A DNA stretch of 47,865 bases from Alkalilacustris brevis (GCF_003350345.1 NZ_QNVJ01000014.1:1-47865), one strand, 5' to 3'; positions 15,995 to 25,719 are shown, counted from the stretch's first letter. The notes: generated from the letters alone by a model not told the origin. A program made the numbers and translations.

Positions 15995-17056
15995 ATGAGA
16001 CGCTCCAAATTGATGGCATGGGCTGTCGGGTTGCCGCTGGCCGTGTTTTCTTCGGCCGCTTTCGCCCAAACTCCGGGCGAGGCCAGCAGCGGAACGGGCG
16101 AAAGCCCGCGCGGCATCAGCACGGGCACCCCACCCACGGATTTCACGCCACGGGCTGTCCCGGTCATCGAGGACCCTTCCGTGCTGGACCAGATCGGCCG
16201 TGAAATCCTAGATGAGGAAGCCACGCGCGAACGCTTTGGCGCAACGGCCCTGTCACGCGATGGCACCGTCACCACCATCGAGGCCAGCGACGAGATGGTG
16301 CGCGCGATCCTCGGCGCAGGGGCCCCAGGCGCACCCCAACCGCAGGATGACGCACGCTCGCGCTTTGTCGGGCCGCAGGATCTGCGTCAGCAGGTGCGCG
16401 ACCCCGGCAGCTACCCGGTCACCGCGGTGGGGCTGCTGTATTCGACCTTTGCGGATGGCGGCAGCAGTTGTTCGGCCACACTGATCGGCCCGTCGACCGT
16501 GATCACCGCAGCCCATTGCATCTACGATCACGCCGAGGGCTGGCCCAGCAACATCGAATATGTTCCGGCGATGATGGATGAGGCCACCCACCCCTACGGC
16601 GTCTGGGAATTCGACACCGCCTATGTGCTGAACAGCTACATCACCCGCTATCGCGGTGTTTACGGCGAAGTCGTGCCTTATGATCTGGCGGTGGTCACCC
16701 TGCTGACGCCGGTCGGCGATGAACTCGGCTGGCTCGGTTTTGGCCCGTCCGAGGAGATCCAGGGCTTTGATGCGACGATCCTTTCCTATCCCGGCGACAA
16801 GCCCTTCGGCACGATGTGGCACAGCAATTGCGACGTGTCGCTCGCGCCGGAATATGCCGACGACCTGATCTTCGTGCATTTCTGCCAGACCTATGCGGGA
16901 TCGAGCGGCGGTTCGCTTTTCGCCCACTACCCCTCGCAGGATGAGCACCGCATCTACGGCATCAACGTGGCCGAGGTGCAGGGTGATGATGGCTACAACA
17001 TCGCTGTGCGGATGAACCTTCCTTATTTCCAGTGGGTTGTCGAACGCTGGAAATAA
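15995..17056 (+). CDS. Secreted V8-like (S1B) serine protease
   Basis: 353 residues. A Sec signal peptide (cleavage likely after AAFA, residue ~24) is followed by a ~100-residue Gly/Pro/acidic pro-region and a chymotrypsin-fold domain. The triad is visible: His174 in TAAHC, Asp230 in PYDLAVV and Ser304 in GSSGGS. The GSSGG-S form, with no trypsin-type GDSGGP, is that of glutamyl endopeptidase/V8-like family S1B. Cys residues at SSCSATLIG and TAAHC could form the usual His-loop disulphide. RBS AAGGAA precedes the ATG. It lies 118 bases after the small exported gene and 66 bases before the S1A gene. It is expected to act in the periplasm or outside the cell; substrates unknown. Confidence 0.92.
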   Translation: MRRSKLMAWAVGLPLAVFSSAAFAQTPGEASSGTGESPRGISTGTPPTDFTPRAVPVIEDPSVLDQIGREILDEEATRERFGATALSRDGTVTTIEASDEMVRAILGAGAPGAPQPQDDARSRFVGPQDLRQQVRDPGSYPVTAVGLLYSTFADGGSSCSATLIGPSTVITAAHCIYDHAEGWPSNIEYVPAMMDEATHPYGVWEFDTAYVLNSYITRYRGVYGEVVPYDLAVVTLLTPVGDELGWLGFGPSEEIQGFDATILSYPGDKPFGTMWHSNCDVSLAPEYADDLIFVHFCQTYAGSSGGSLFAHYPSQDEHRIYGINVAEVQGDDGYNIAVRMNLPYFQWVVERWK

Positions 17057-17063
17057 CCTGAGC

Positions 17064-17089
17064 AGCGGCCGGCCTTCGGACCGGCCGCT
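17064..17089 (+). other. Intercistronic hairpin between the two protease genes
   Basis: AGCGGCCGG (17064-17072) pairs with CCGGCCGCT (17081-17089) around an 8-base loop containing TTCG. No T tract follows, so it is unlikely to be a simple terminator. It more likely stabilises the upstream message or lowers read-through into the S1A gene, whose start is 34 bases further on. Confidence 0.55.
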
Positions 17090-17122
17090 ATGTATCCGCC
17101 ATCCGGCAGGGGGAGCCCAGAC

Positions 17123-18181
17123 ATGTCACGACTTTCCATCTGTGTCGGCGCGCTGGCGCTGTGCATTGCACCGGCGGCTGGACAGGCGGGCGCGATAAAG
17201 CTGCCCGACCGTGCGGGCGCAAGCGACACCGGACATACGCGTCCCGAACACGCCCCCATGCGCCGTGTTCCGGAACTGCGCAGCGCCCGCGCTCAAACCG
17301 AAACCGAAGAGGCGCCCCGCGTCTTTGGCGGTGACGAGGCCGCGCTGGGCGCCTGGCCTTTTCAGGTGGCGCTGGCCTTCGCCGAATGGCTCGATGATGA
17401 TCCGCTGTCGCAATACCATGCGCAGTTTTGCGGCGGCAGCCTGATCGCGCCTGATTGGGTGCTGACGGCGGCGCATTGCGTCGATGATTACGGGCGCGTC
17501 CTCGACCCCGAAGAGATCACGCTGCTATCTGGCTCCAACAGCCTGAGCGACGCCCGGCGCACAGCCGTGGCCGAAGTGATCGCGCACCCGGATTACAACC
17601 CGCAGACCCTGGATCATGACATCGCACTTCTGCGCCTGGAGGCCCCGATAGATGCCCGCCCGGTGGTCCTGGCGCAGGACACACCGGATTCGGGCCATGT
17701 GATCGTCACCGGCTGGGGCCTGACTGAGCGCGGCGATTTCCCCGACTGGCTCATGCAGGCCGAGGTGGCATTGCAGCCCTCGACCGCATGCAATGCCGGG
17801 ATCAAGGAAATCTATGCCGGAGACCTGTCCGGCATGCTCAAGGATTTCGCCCCCCGCATGGGGTTTTCGGAACGCGCGATCAATGCCGCAGTCTCGGTCG
17901 TCGCCGAAAGCTTCACCGACCCGCTCACCGAAAACATGCTCTGCGCTGGCATGGCCGAGGGGATGCGCGATGCCTGTTATGGCGACAGCGGGGGGCCGCT
18001 TTTCGCATTCGCCGACGGTGAGGTGATTCAACACGGCATCGTAAGCTGGGGCGAGGGGCCGCGCGATAGTTCGGCCGCCTGCGGCCACGCCAATGCCTAC
18101 GGGGTTTACACCCGTGTCGGGAATTACGGCGAATGGATCGCGCAAACCATGCTGCGCGATTTCGTGGGAACCGCACAGTAG
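17123..18181 (+). CDS. Secreted trypsin-like (S1A) serine protease zymogen
   Basis: 352 residues. Sec signal peptide (about 1-20, cleavage near GQAGA), a ~45-residue propeptide, then the activation site Arg66-Val67 (APR/VFGG) where trypsins have R/IVGG. Catalytic triad: His118 (LTAAHC), Asp166 (DHDIALLRL) and Ser289 (GDSGGP). The residue six before Ser289 is Asp (RDACYGDS), matching Asp189 of trypsin, so cleavage after Arg/Lys is expected. Disulphide Cys positions match trypsin. An insertion of about 35 residues lies between STACNAG and ENMLCAG. The start is MSRLSIC, with GGGGGA 8 bases upstream; an ATG at 17090 lacks a good RBS. It is followed after 39 bases by the metacaspase gene. Confidence 0.94.
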   Translation: MSRLSICVGALALCIAPAAGQAGAIKLPDRAGASDTGHTRPEHAPMRRVPELRSARAQTETEEAPRVFGGDEAALGAWPFQVALAFAEWLDDDPLSQYHAQFCGGSLIAPDWVLTAAHCVDDYGRVLDPEEITLLSGSNSLSDARRTAVAEVIAHPDYNPQTLDHDIALLRLEAPIDARPVVLAQDTPDSGHVIVTGWGLTERGDFPDWLMQAEVALQPSTACNAGIKEIYAGDLSGMLKDFAPRMGFSERAINAAVSVVAESFTDPLTENMLCAGMAEGMRDACYGDSGGPLFAFADGEVIQHGIVSWGEGPRDSSAACGHANAYGVYTRVGNYGEWIAQTMLRDFVGTAQ

Positions 18182-18220
18182 GGCCATGAAAGCCCGCCAT
18201 GCATGAACAGGGGGAAGAAG

Positions 18221-20494
18221 ATGAACAGCACGATTACCCGCCGGAACCTCATGATGGGCACGGCCAGCATCGCCGTCGGCATGACGCTGGCACCCGGCAC
18301 GGCCCGGCTCTGGGCCAGCGAAGGCGCGGCGCGCACCTATCACGCACTGATTGTTGCAGTCACCGATTACCCCAACCTGCCACCCAGCAATTCGCTGCCG
18401 GGGCCGAACAACGACGCGCGCCTGATGCGGGAGTATCTGCTCACCGGGGCGCCGGTCCCCTTCGCGCCCGAAAACGTCACCCTTCTGGCCGACAACCTCG
18501 ATGGCGCGGAGGCTCCCCCCTCGCTTTCCGCGATCCGGCAGGCAATGGCCGATCTGGCCGATCGTGCAGGCGAGGGCGATTTCGTCTATCTGCAGTTTTC
18601 GGGACACGGGCATCAGCAACCCGCCCGCAACCCCGAACAGGAGATTGACGGGCTGGACGAAGTCTTCATGCCCCGCGACACCGAGATGATGACACGCGAA
18701 AACCGCTTCTGGCCGAATGCCTATGTGGACAAGGACATCAAGGAAGACCTTGATCGCATCCGCGCCAGAGGCGCCTTTGTCTGGGCGCTGTTCGATTGCT
18801 GCCATTCGGCCACGATGACCCGCAACCTTTCGCTGGCCGACTCGGGCGAGGTTGCCCGCAAGGTCGATCTGGCCAGCATGGACATTCCCGAAGACCTCTG
18901 GGAAGGGACGCCGCGCGGCCCGTCAGGCACCCCGCGACAGACAATGTTTTCGTCGGTGGATGCAGGCAACGGCACGACCTCGCCCGATACCGGCGGGATG
19001 GTCGCCTTTTTTGCCAGCCAGACCATTGAACCCACTTACGAAATGCCGCTGCCGCAGGGCTCCGACAACCCCACGCAGATGGGGCTGTTCACCTTTTCGG
19101 TGCTGGAACAGCTTGGTCGCAACCCGGCGATCACCTATCGGCAGCTCGGCGATTCGGTGCTGCAGCGCTATAACGCGATGGGCCGGCGCTCTCCCACCCC
19201 GATGTTCGAGGGCGAGATGGATGCGGCCGTCTTCGCCGCCGGTGACATGCAGTATGTTCCGCAATGGCCGGTGCGCGACGGCGACAACGGCAAGGAGATC
19301 GCCGCCGGGCATGTGCATCAGCTTGGAGTGGGCACGCGCATGGCGGTGCTGGCCGGCCCGACCGACCAGCTGGAAGACGCCCTGGGGCTGGTTGAAATCG
19401 CCTCGGCCAGTGCGATGCGCAGCACACTTGGCCCGGTGCGCCTGGGGGAAGATGACGCACAGCCCGACCAGCCGTTACTCGACCCGCAGGACATACCCGA
19501 ACTGGCCTATGTGCGCATGATCGAACAGGTCATCTCGATGGAGCTTGCCGTATCGCTCCCCGCTGAAAGCGGCCCCCACGGGGAGGAACGTGCGCGCATC
19601 AGCCGCCTGCTGCAGCACATCGCCGATGACGCGACGGCGCCCTTTCGGCTGCGGCTGGTCAACCCGGGCCAGAGTGCCGATCTGCGGTTTGACGTGATAT
19701 CACCGGGCGAAGTGCTGCGCATGATGGAAGAGCAGGAGGGGCCGCTCGCCGTCGACGGCGCGATCCGCGAAACCGCGGCCGCCAGCACCGCACCCGAATT
19801 GTGGATGCTCGATGCCCAGGCGACCGTATCGCTGCGCCCCGCTTTCCGGCCCCCCTCGCACAGTCTGGCAGGCAGCAGCGACGAGGCCCTGGAAACCTGG
19901 CTGCGCGCGTCGCTGATGCGCATCTACCGCGCCACGAACCTGTCGCGCATGGCCGTGAACGACGGCTTCGACGCCTCTGACATCACGGTCGAACTGTATC
20001 TCAAGCGGGCAGGCCAGCCCGACATGCCACTACGCAGCGCCGATGTGCCTTTCGCGCGGCCGGGCAACGAGGTGCATCTGCGGGTCGTCAACAACTCGCG
20101 CCGCGCCGTCGATGTGCATGCCCTGTTCATCGGGGCCGACTATTCGATCGTGCCCGCAGCGCACCCCGAGCGACTGTTTCCCGGTGATCCGGGGCTTGAC
20201 CGGGGGCTTTTCGCGATCGCCGACCAGAGCTTCGGGCGCGAAAGGATCGTGGTCGCCCTGTCGGACGAAACCGACGGGATCGGCCCACGGCTCGATCTTT
20301 CCTATCTGGCGCAATCCGGTGTGCGTGCGGGCACGAAGACCCGCGCGGCGGGAACCGGGCTGCGCGGGCTGATGCAGGATCTGTCGAACGCCGCCGCGCC
20401 AGTCACCCGCAGCGGTATCGCGATGGGCGCCGGCCCGCAGGAAGCGCGCGAGGCGCTGCTGGTCTACGCACTGGACGTGACACCGGAAACCTGA
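18221..20494 (+). CDS. Tat-exported metacaspase (C14) with C-terminal DUF4384-like region
   Basis: 757 residues. The N-terminus has a twin-arginine signal (TRRNLMMG followed by a hydrophobic run and TARLWASEG). The caspase-like domain (about 40-370) shows the catalytic His129 in FSGHGHQ and Cys194 in FDCCHSA, the dyad of family C14 metacaspases, which generally cut after Arg/Lys. The C-terminal ~380 residues include a segment around HLRVVNNSRRAVDVHALFIG...ERLFPGD that resembles DUF4384, a partner often found on bacterial caspase homologues. Tat export implies folding in the cytoplasm before export. The start at 18221 is supported by GGGGGAAG; an ATG six codons earlier is weaker. Last gene of the cluster. 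Confidence 0.92.
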   Translation: MNSTITRRNLMMGTASIAVGMTLAPGTARLWASEGAARTYHALIVAVTDYPNLPPSNSLPGPNNDARLMREYLLTGAPVPFAPENVTLLADNLDGAEAPPSLSAIRQAMADLADRAGEGDFVYLQFSGHGHQQPARNPEQEIDGLDEVFMPRDTEMMTRENRFWPNAYVDKDIKEDLDRIRARGAFVWALFDCCHSATMTRNLSLADSGEVARKVDLASMDIPEDLWEGTPRGPSGTPRQTMFSSVDAGNGTTSPDTGGMVAFFASQTIEPTYEMPLPQGSDNPTQMGLFTFSVLEQLGRNPAITYRQLGDSVLQRYNAMGRRSPTPMFEGEMDAAVFAAGDMQYVPQWPVRDGDNGKEIAAGHVHQLGVGTRMAVLAGPTDQLEDALGLVEIASASAMRSTLGPVRLGEDDAQPDQPLLDPQDIPELAYVRMIEQVISMELAVSLPAESGPHGEERARISRLLQHIADDATAPFRLRLVNPGQSADLRFDVISPGEVLRMMEEQEGPLAVDGAIRETAAASTAPELWMLDAQATVSLRPAFRPPSHSLAGSSDEALETWLRASLMRIYRATNLSRMAVNDGFDASDITVELYLKRAGQPDMPLRSADVPFARPGNEVHLRVVNNSRRAVDVHALFIGADYSIVPAAHPERLFPGDPGLDRGLFAIADQSFGRERIVVALSDETDGIGPRLDLSYLAQSGVRAGTKTRAAGTGLRGLMQDLSNAAAPVTRSGIAMGAGPQEAREALLVYALDVTPET

Positions 20495-20506
20495 GGCAGG
20501 CCGCAA

Positions 20507-20535
20507 TGGCCGGGGTCATCCCTCCGCCCCGGCCA
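20507..20535. terminator. Terminator between metacaspase and zinc-ribbon genes
   Basis: TGGCCGGGG (20507-20515) pairs with CCCCGGCCA (20527-20535) around an 11-base loop, followed by AATTA. It sits between convergent stop codons and may serve both directions. Confidence 0.6.
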
Positions 20536-20537
20536 AA

Positions 20538-21440
20538 TTACCCGGTGAACGAGGCGATGATCTCGGTCAGGGCGCGGATTGCGGCATCGGCCCCCTGCGC
20601 AATGGCCTGTCTCCAGCCGTCCAGCAGGGCCTCGTAACCGGCCAGCCACGGCTCGGCCGCCGGAAGCATTTCCGCCAGAAGCGGCGCGTAGACATAAAGG
20701 GCCAGCAACAGGATCGCCAATGCCAGCGCCAGCATGAACCCGATACGGAAACCCCGGCGGCGCGCTGCGAAGGCTTCCTCGTCCTCGATGTATTCGGGGG
20801 CCATCGCAAGGCCATGCTCGGATGCGGGCCTGAGCGAAGAATTGATCTCCTCGATATCCGGCAACTGCTTGCGCCGCGTCGGCGTGGTGGCAGCAGCCTC
20901 TGGGGCCCTTTCAGCCGAATCACCCCGTTCGGGCCGCTCCGGCCGGGGCGCGTCGGCGAGGCCCAGATCGGGCTGTGATTCCAGCGCGATGCTTTCAGCC
21001 CGACGGGCGCGAGCCTCGCGCTCGGCCTCTTCGCGCAGCACGGCGCGCAGCGCATCGTCCAGCTTGGCGGCGGGCGCCGGCTGGGCACCATCGGAAGGAG
21101 GCGCCGGACTGTCCGGCGCTGCTGATTCCTCGGTATCCTTGTCTTCTTCGGCGGGCGTCTCGCCACCGTCGGGGCGCACGTCCGCAACCCCGGATTTCAC
21201 CGAATCCGCGAAATCAGGCGCGGGGGGCGGTTCTGGTGCGGCTTCGCCGTTTTCCGGCTCCGTCACGGGCGGGACGGACAAATCCTTTTCTTCCGCGGTA
21301 GCTTTCGCGGCCAGCGCACCCGGCGGCAACTGGAACCAGCCATGCCCGCAGCCCGAACATTGCACATCGCGCCCGGTTTCGGGGATCGCGCTGTCATCCA
21401 CTTCGTACTGTGCACTGCAATTCGGGCAGATGAGCCGCAT
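20538..21440 (-). CDS. MJ0042-type zinc-ribbon membrane protein
   Basis: 300 residues. The N-terminal zinc ribbon has two Cys pairs (LICPNCSAQYEV and VQCSGCGHGWFQ). A ~170-residue acidic, Pro/Ala/Glu-rich, probably disordered linker follows. One membrane helix (about 230-252, GFMLALALAILLLALYVYAPLL) and a short C-terminal tail with an amphipathic part complete it. MJ0042 proteins of this layout are common in alphaproteobacteria; their role is not established. The start is MRLICPNC, with GGGGA six bases upstream; the frame is open to 21647 but lacks family sequence. It is divergent from ftsE with a 271-base gap, a placement I recall as conserved in Rhodobacterales. Confidence 0.85.
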   Translation of the reverse strand: MRLICPNCSAQYEVDDSAIPETGRDVQCSGCGHGWFQLPPGALAAKATAEEKDLSVPPVTEPENGEAAPEPPPAPDFADSVKSGVADVRPDGGETPAEEDKDTEESAAPDSPAPPSDGAQPAPAAKLDDALRAVLREEAEREARARRAESIALESQPDLGLADAPRPERPERGDSAERAPEAAATTPTRRKQLPDIEEINSSLRPASEHGLAMAPEYIEDEEAFAARRRGFRIGFMLALALAILLLALYVYAPLLAEMLPAAEPWLAGYEALLDGWRQAIAQGADAAIRALTEIIASFTG

Positions 21441-21711
21441 GTTGTCCCCGTTGCCGGCTGCCAGCCGAACGCGCCCCATGTCGCGCCGCATCTGGCCTTC
21501 ACGTCTTGTAGCAAGACCACGAGCTTTCTCCAAGAGCCGCCGCGCGCCAACGTCATCTGGCGTGACCTGCAAGACACCCCGCGCCCCGCGGGCCACCACC
21601 CGGTCAACCCTGGCAATTGAAACCCGCAGCATTCCGGGGCATGACATCAGCGGGGGTGGTCACGATGACGGCGCACGATACGCCCCACCGCCACAGGCAG
21701 ACAGGAACCCG

Positions 21712-22385
<674 letters not shown>

Positions 22386-22389
<4 letters not shown>

Positions 22390-23276
22390 CCCTGCTCCTC
22401 CGCCTTTCCTCCGACACCGCCGCCGACCGCGTGGTGCCACCCTCGGGCTATACCGCGCGGCTCACCGGCTTCACCGCTGCGGCGATGGCGTTCCTGGCGG
22501 TGTTCGCGGTGGCGCTGTCGCTGGCTTCGGGGCGGCTGGCCGATCGCTGGCAAAGCTCGCTCGCGCAGACCGCGACGATCCGCATATCGGCCCCGGCCGA
22601 ACAGATGACCGCCCAGACCGAGGCCGTGCTTGCCGTGCTGCGCACCACGCCCGGCGTCGCCTCGGCCCGGGTGATGGACGATGCCGAGCAGCGCGCCCTG
22701 CTGGAGCCCTGGTTCGGCCCCGACCTGCCGGTCGAGGCCCTGCCGCTGCCCCGGCTGGTCGAGATCACCGAAGACAGCGCCGGATTCGACGCCGCAGGCC
22801 TGCGGATGCGTCTGGCCGGCGAAGCGCCCGGCGCGGTGCTCGACGATCACACCCGCTGGCGCGAGCCGCTCGTGGCGGCGGCCGACAGATTGCGAATGCT
22901 GGGCCTGACAGCGGTACTGGTGATTGCGGGGGCAACGGCGGCGATGATCACGCTGGCCGCCAATGCCTCGCTGGCCGCCAATGCGCAGGTGATACGGGTG
23001 CTCAGGCTTGTGGGTGCGCGCGACACCTATATCGCGCGGGCCTTCGTGCGTCGGTTCACGCGGCGGGCGCTGGCCGGGGCAGCGGCGGGCACGGCGGCGG
23101 GGATGCTTGCAATAGCACTGCTGCCCGAGGCCGACGCGGCCGGCGCCTTTCTCACCGGGCTGAGCTTTCGCGGGGCGGGCTGGCTCTGGCCGCTGACGAT
23201 CCCGCCGCTGGCCGCGATTGTCGCCTTCGCGGCCACTCGCGCGGCAGCTTTCCGCGTGCTGAGGGGGCTTATGTGA
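22386..23276 (+). CDS. ftsX: Cell-division permease-like FtsX
   Basis: 296 residues. A cytoplasmic N-terminal stretch precedes TM1 (about 28-50), a periplasmic domain of ~115 residues (AEQMTAQTEAVLAVLRTTPGV...) that in FtsX contacts hydrolase activators, and three C-terminal membrane segments of the FtsX/MacB permease fold (LTAVLVIAGATAAMITLAANASLAAN; LAGAAAGTAAGMLAIALL; WPLTIPPLAAIVAFAA). The GTG start is in the overlap with ftsE. The stop overlaps the plsC ATG by one base (TGATG). Confidence 0.93.
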
Positions 23277-24031
23277 TGGCCCACGCGCTGCAATGGACGC
23301 GCTCGCTTGTGTTCATCGGGCAGATGTATCTGATGATGGCGCTCATAGCGCTGTTCTTCACGCCCTGGGCCATCGCCAGCCAGCGCGGCGCCCTTGCCGG
23401 AATCCGCTGCTGGTGCCGCTGGGTCCGCTGGAGCGCGCGCTGGATGGTCGGCCTGCGCTCGGAGGTGCGTGGCGAGGTGCCCGGCGGCGCGGTGCTGGTC
23501 GCCGCCAAACATCAGAGCTTTTTCGACATCATCATCCTTTTCAGCGAACTGCCCCGCCCGCGTTTCGTGATGAAGAAGGAACTCAACCGCGTGCCAATCC
23601 TCGGCTGGTACGCGCGGCGCGTCGGCTGCGTGGCGGTGGACAGGGGCAAGCGCGGGCGGGCCATTCGTCAAATGCTCGAGGACGCCGCGCAAGACAGCGG
23701 GGCACAGAGCAAACAGACACAGGGGCAACTGGTGATCTATCCGCAGGGAACCCGCGTAGCGCCCGGCGCCACCCGCCCCTACAAGATCGGCACCGGGCTG
23801 CTTTATCAGGAACTTGGGCAACCCTGCGTGCCGGTTGCCTGCAATGTCGGCGTGTTCTGGCCCAGGCGCGGGATCATGCGCAAACCCGGCCTCGCGGTGG
23901 TCGAGTTCCTCCCCGCGATCGAGCCGGGGCTGGAGGTCAAGCCTTTCATGGCCACGCTCGAGGATCGCATCGAGTCCGCCTCTGACAGGCTGATGGCCGA
24001 GGCGGGTTTTCACAAGGATGGGCAGACATGA
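23276..24031 (+). CDS. plsC: 1-acyl-sn-glycerol-3-phosphate acyltransferase
   Basis: A 251-residue membrane-associated acyltransferase that converts lysophosphatidic acid to phosphatidic acid in phospholipid synthesis. An N-terminal hydrophobic segment (SLVFIGQMYLMMALIALFFTPW) precedes the catalytic H-X4-D motif (KHQSFFD). The substrate-binding block YPQGTRVAPG and the Pro-rich CVPVACN segment come later. It is translationally coupled to ftsX upstream and to the PPOX gene downstream (ATGA, 24028-24031). Co-operon placement with ftsEX would link membrane synthesis to division (inference). Confidence 0.93.
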   Translation: MAHALQWTRSLVFIGQMYLMMALIALFFTPWAIASQRGALAGIRCWCRWVRWSARWMVGLRSEVRGEVPGGAVLVAAKHQSFFDIIILFSELPRPRFVMKKELNRVPILGWYARRVGCVAVDRGKRGRAIRQMLEDAAQDSGAQSKQTQGQLVIYPQGTRVAPGATRPYKIGTGLLYQELGQPCVPVACNVGVFWPRRGIMRKPGLAVVEFLPAIEPGLEVKPFMATLEDRIESASDRLMAEAGFHKDGQT

Positions 24032-24633
24032 AACGCATCGAAAGCGCCGCCGCGCTGGACGCACTCTATGACACCCCGCGCGAGGCCGCGCGCGCCAAGG
24101 TCACACCGCGCCTGACACCGGCCTACCGCGCATGGGTTGAACGCAGCCGTTTCTGCATCCTTTCCACGGCCGGCCCCGAAGGCATCGATTCCAGCCCGCG
24201 CGGCGATGACCGGCCGGTGGTGCGCGTGCAGGATGCCGCAACCCTGCTGCTGCCCGACTGGCGCGGCAATGACCGCATCGACTCGCTGCGCAACATCGTC
24301 GCGGATGGGCGCGCCTCGCTGATGTTCATGGTGCCGGGGTCGAACAATGTCCTGCGGGCCAACGGGCGCGCCAAGATCACCGCCGACGAGGCGCTGTTGG
24401 CCAGCTTTGCCCGGGGCGACCGACAGCCGCGCAGCGTGCTGATCTTCACCATCACCGAGGTCTATTTCCAGTGCGCCCGCGCAATGATGCGCGCAGGTCT
24501 CTGGAACGGCCAGGACGACTCCACCGGCCTGCCCAGCGCGGGCGAGATGCTGCGCCAGGCGGCAGAGGGCGATTTCGACGCCGAAGGCTACGACACCGCC
24601 TGGGCCGCACGCGCCACGAAAACCATGTGGTGA
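24028..24633 (+). CDS. Pyridoxamine 5'-phosphate oxidase-like FMN-binding protein
   Basis: A 201-residue split-barrel flavoprotein of the PPOX superfamily, resembling the MSMEG_1061/DR_2398 group. The characteristic blocks are RFCILSTAGPEGIDSSPRGD, LLLPDWRGNDRIDSLRNI and MFMVPGSNNVLRANGRAKI, near the FMN-binding region, plus EVYFQCARAMMRAGLW near the C-terminus. The true substrate is unknown; such proteins are usually not the PdxH of B6 synthesis. Last gene of the ftsEX-plsC unit and convergent with accA, only 5 bases apart with no visible terminator. Confidence 0.88.
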   Translation: MKRIESAAALDALYDTPREAARAKVTPRLTPAYRAWVERSRFCILSTAGPEGIDSSPRGDDRPVVRVQDAATLLLPDWRGNDRIDSLRNIVADGRASLMFMVPGSNNVLRANGRAKITADEALLASFARGDRQPRSVLIFTITEVYFQCARAMMRAGLWNGQDDSTGLPSAGEMLRQAAEGDFDAEGYDTAWAARATKTMW

Positions 24634-24638
24634 ATGGC

Positions 24639-25598
24639 TCAGGCCGCCAGCCCGCGCGCGCCAATGTTCAGGAACTTGGCGCGCCGGTCGGTCACGAGTG
24701 CCGCGCCGTCCTTGCCGTCAAGCTCCTTCAGCATTGCGGCAATGGCCTTGCCCACGGCTTCGACAGTGGCCTCGCGTCCACGCTGCGCACCGCCCAGCGG
24801 CTCAGGAATGATCCGGTCGGCCACGCCCAGCTTGTGCAGATCCTGCGCGGTCAGGCGCAACGCCTCGGCCGCCTCACGCATTTTCTCGGCATCCTTCCAC
24901 AGGATCGAGGCACAACCTTCCGGGCTGATCACCGAGTAGACAGAATGCTCCAGCATCGCCAGCCGGTTGGCCGTGGCCAGCGCCACCGCACCGCCTGAAC
25001 CCCCTTCGCCGATCACCACCGAAACCAGCGGCACCGCGACCTCCAGGCATTTCTGGGTCGAACGGGCAATCGCCTCCGACTGGCCCCGCTCCTCGGCCCC
25101 CTTGCCGGGATAGGCGCCGGGCGTGTCGATCAGCGTGATCACCGGCAGCCCGAAACGATGTGCCAGATCCATCAACCGGATCGCCTTGCGATAGCCCTCG
25201 GGCCGCGCCATGCCGAAATTGCGCTCGATCCGGCTCTTGGTGTCGTGGCCCTTTTCCTGCCCGATCACCACGACAGGACGATCATTGAACCGCGCCAGCC
25301 CACCCATGATGGCATGGTCGTCGGCAAAATTGCGATCCCCCGCCAGCGGCGTGAATTCGGTGAAAAGCGTCTCGATATAGTCACGACAATGAGGCCGGTC
25401 CGGGTGCCGCGCCACCTGGCATTTCCGCCAGGCCGAGAGGCCCTTGTAAAGATCCCTGAGCAGTGCCTCGGCCTTGCGGTCGAGCGCCTGCGCCTCGCGC
25501 TCCACATCCATCTCGGGATTGGCGCGCGCCATCGCCCGCAGTTCCTCGGCCTTGCCCTCGATCTCGGCCAGAGGCTTTTCGAATTCGAGATAGTTCAT
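24639..25598 (-). CDS. accA: Acetyl-CoA carboxylase carboxyltransferase subunit alpha
   Basis: A 319-residue subunit of the carboxyltransferase that moves CO2 from biotin-BCCP to acetyl-CoA, the first step of fatty-acid synthesis. The typical N-terminus is [20 protein letters not shown]. The crotonase-fold core has [23 protein letters not shown] and [12 protein letters not shown], and [15 protein letters not shown] follows. Full length. It stands alone on this strand, 193 bases downstream of mutT; the accB/accC/accD genes are elsewhere. Confidence 0.97.
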   Translation of the reverse strand: MNYLEFEKPLAEIEGKAEELRAMARANPEMDVEREAQALDRKAEALLRDLYKGLSAWRKCQVARHPDRPHCRDYIETLFTEFTPLAGDRNFADDHAIMGGLARFNDRPVVVIGQEKGHDTKSRIERNFGMARPEGYRKAIRLMDLAHRFGLPVITLIDTPGAYPGKGAEERGQSEAIARSTQKCLEVAVPLVSVVIGEGGSGGAVALATANRLAMLEHSVYSVISPEGCASILWKDAEKMREAAEALRLTAQDLHKLGVADRIIPEPLGGAQRGREATVEAVGKAIAAMLKELDGKDGAALVTDRRAKFLNIGARGLAA

Positions 25599-25696
25599 GC
25601 CACGCTCCAGAAACGGCCTCGCCGCTATATGCCGGTGATGGGCCGATCATGCAACTCGGCTCGGGCCACAGAATTCATTATCGCACACCCGCCTCA

Positions 25697-25719
25697 TCTT
25701 CTTGGCGAAAATATCCTCG
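25697..25719 (+). repeat. Dispersed intergenic repeat, copy A
   Basis: The 23-base unit TCTTCTTGGCG followed by AAAATATCCTCG is nearly identical to 42287-42310. This copy lies between accA and mutT and lacks the long G/C hairpin that follows copy B. Elements of this type recur in Rhodobacterales intergenic DNA (from memory). Confidence 0.6.

Noticed and set aside
20734-21711. Open frame extending ftsE far upstream
   Set aside because: This part is antisense to the zinc-ribbon gene and Ser/Ala-rich. FtsE homology begins exactly at the ATG at 21712, which has an RBS.
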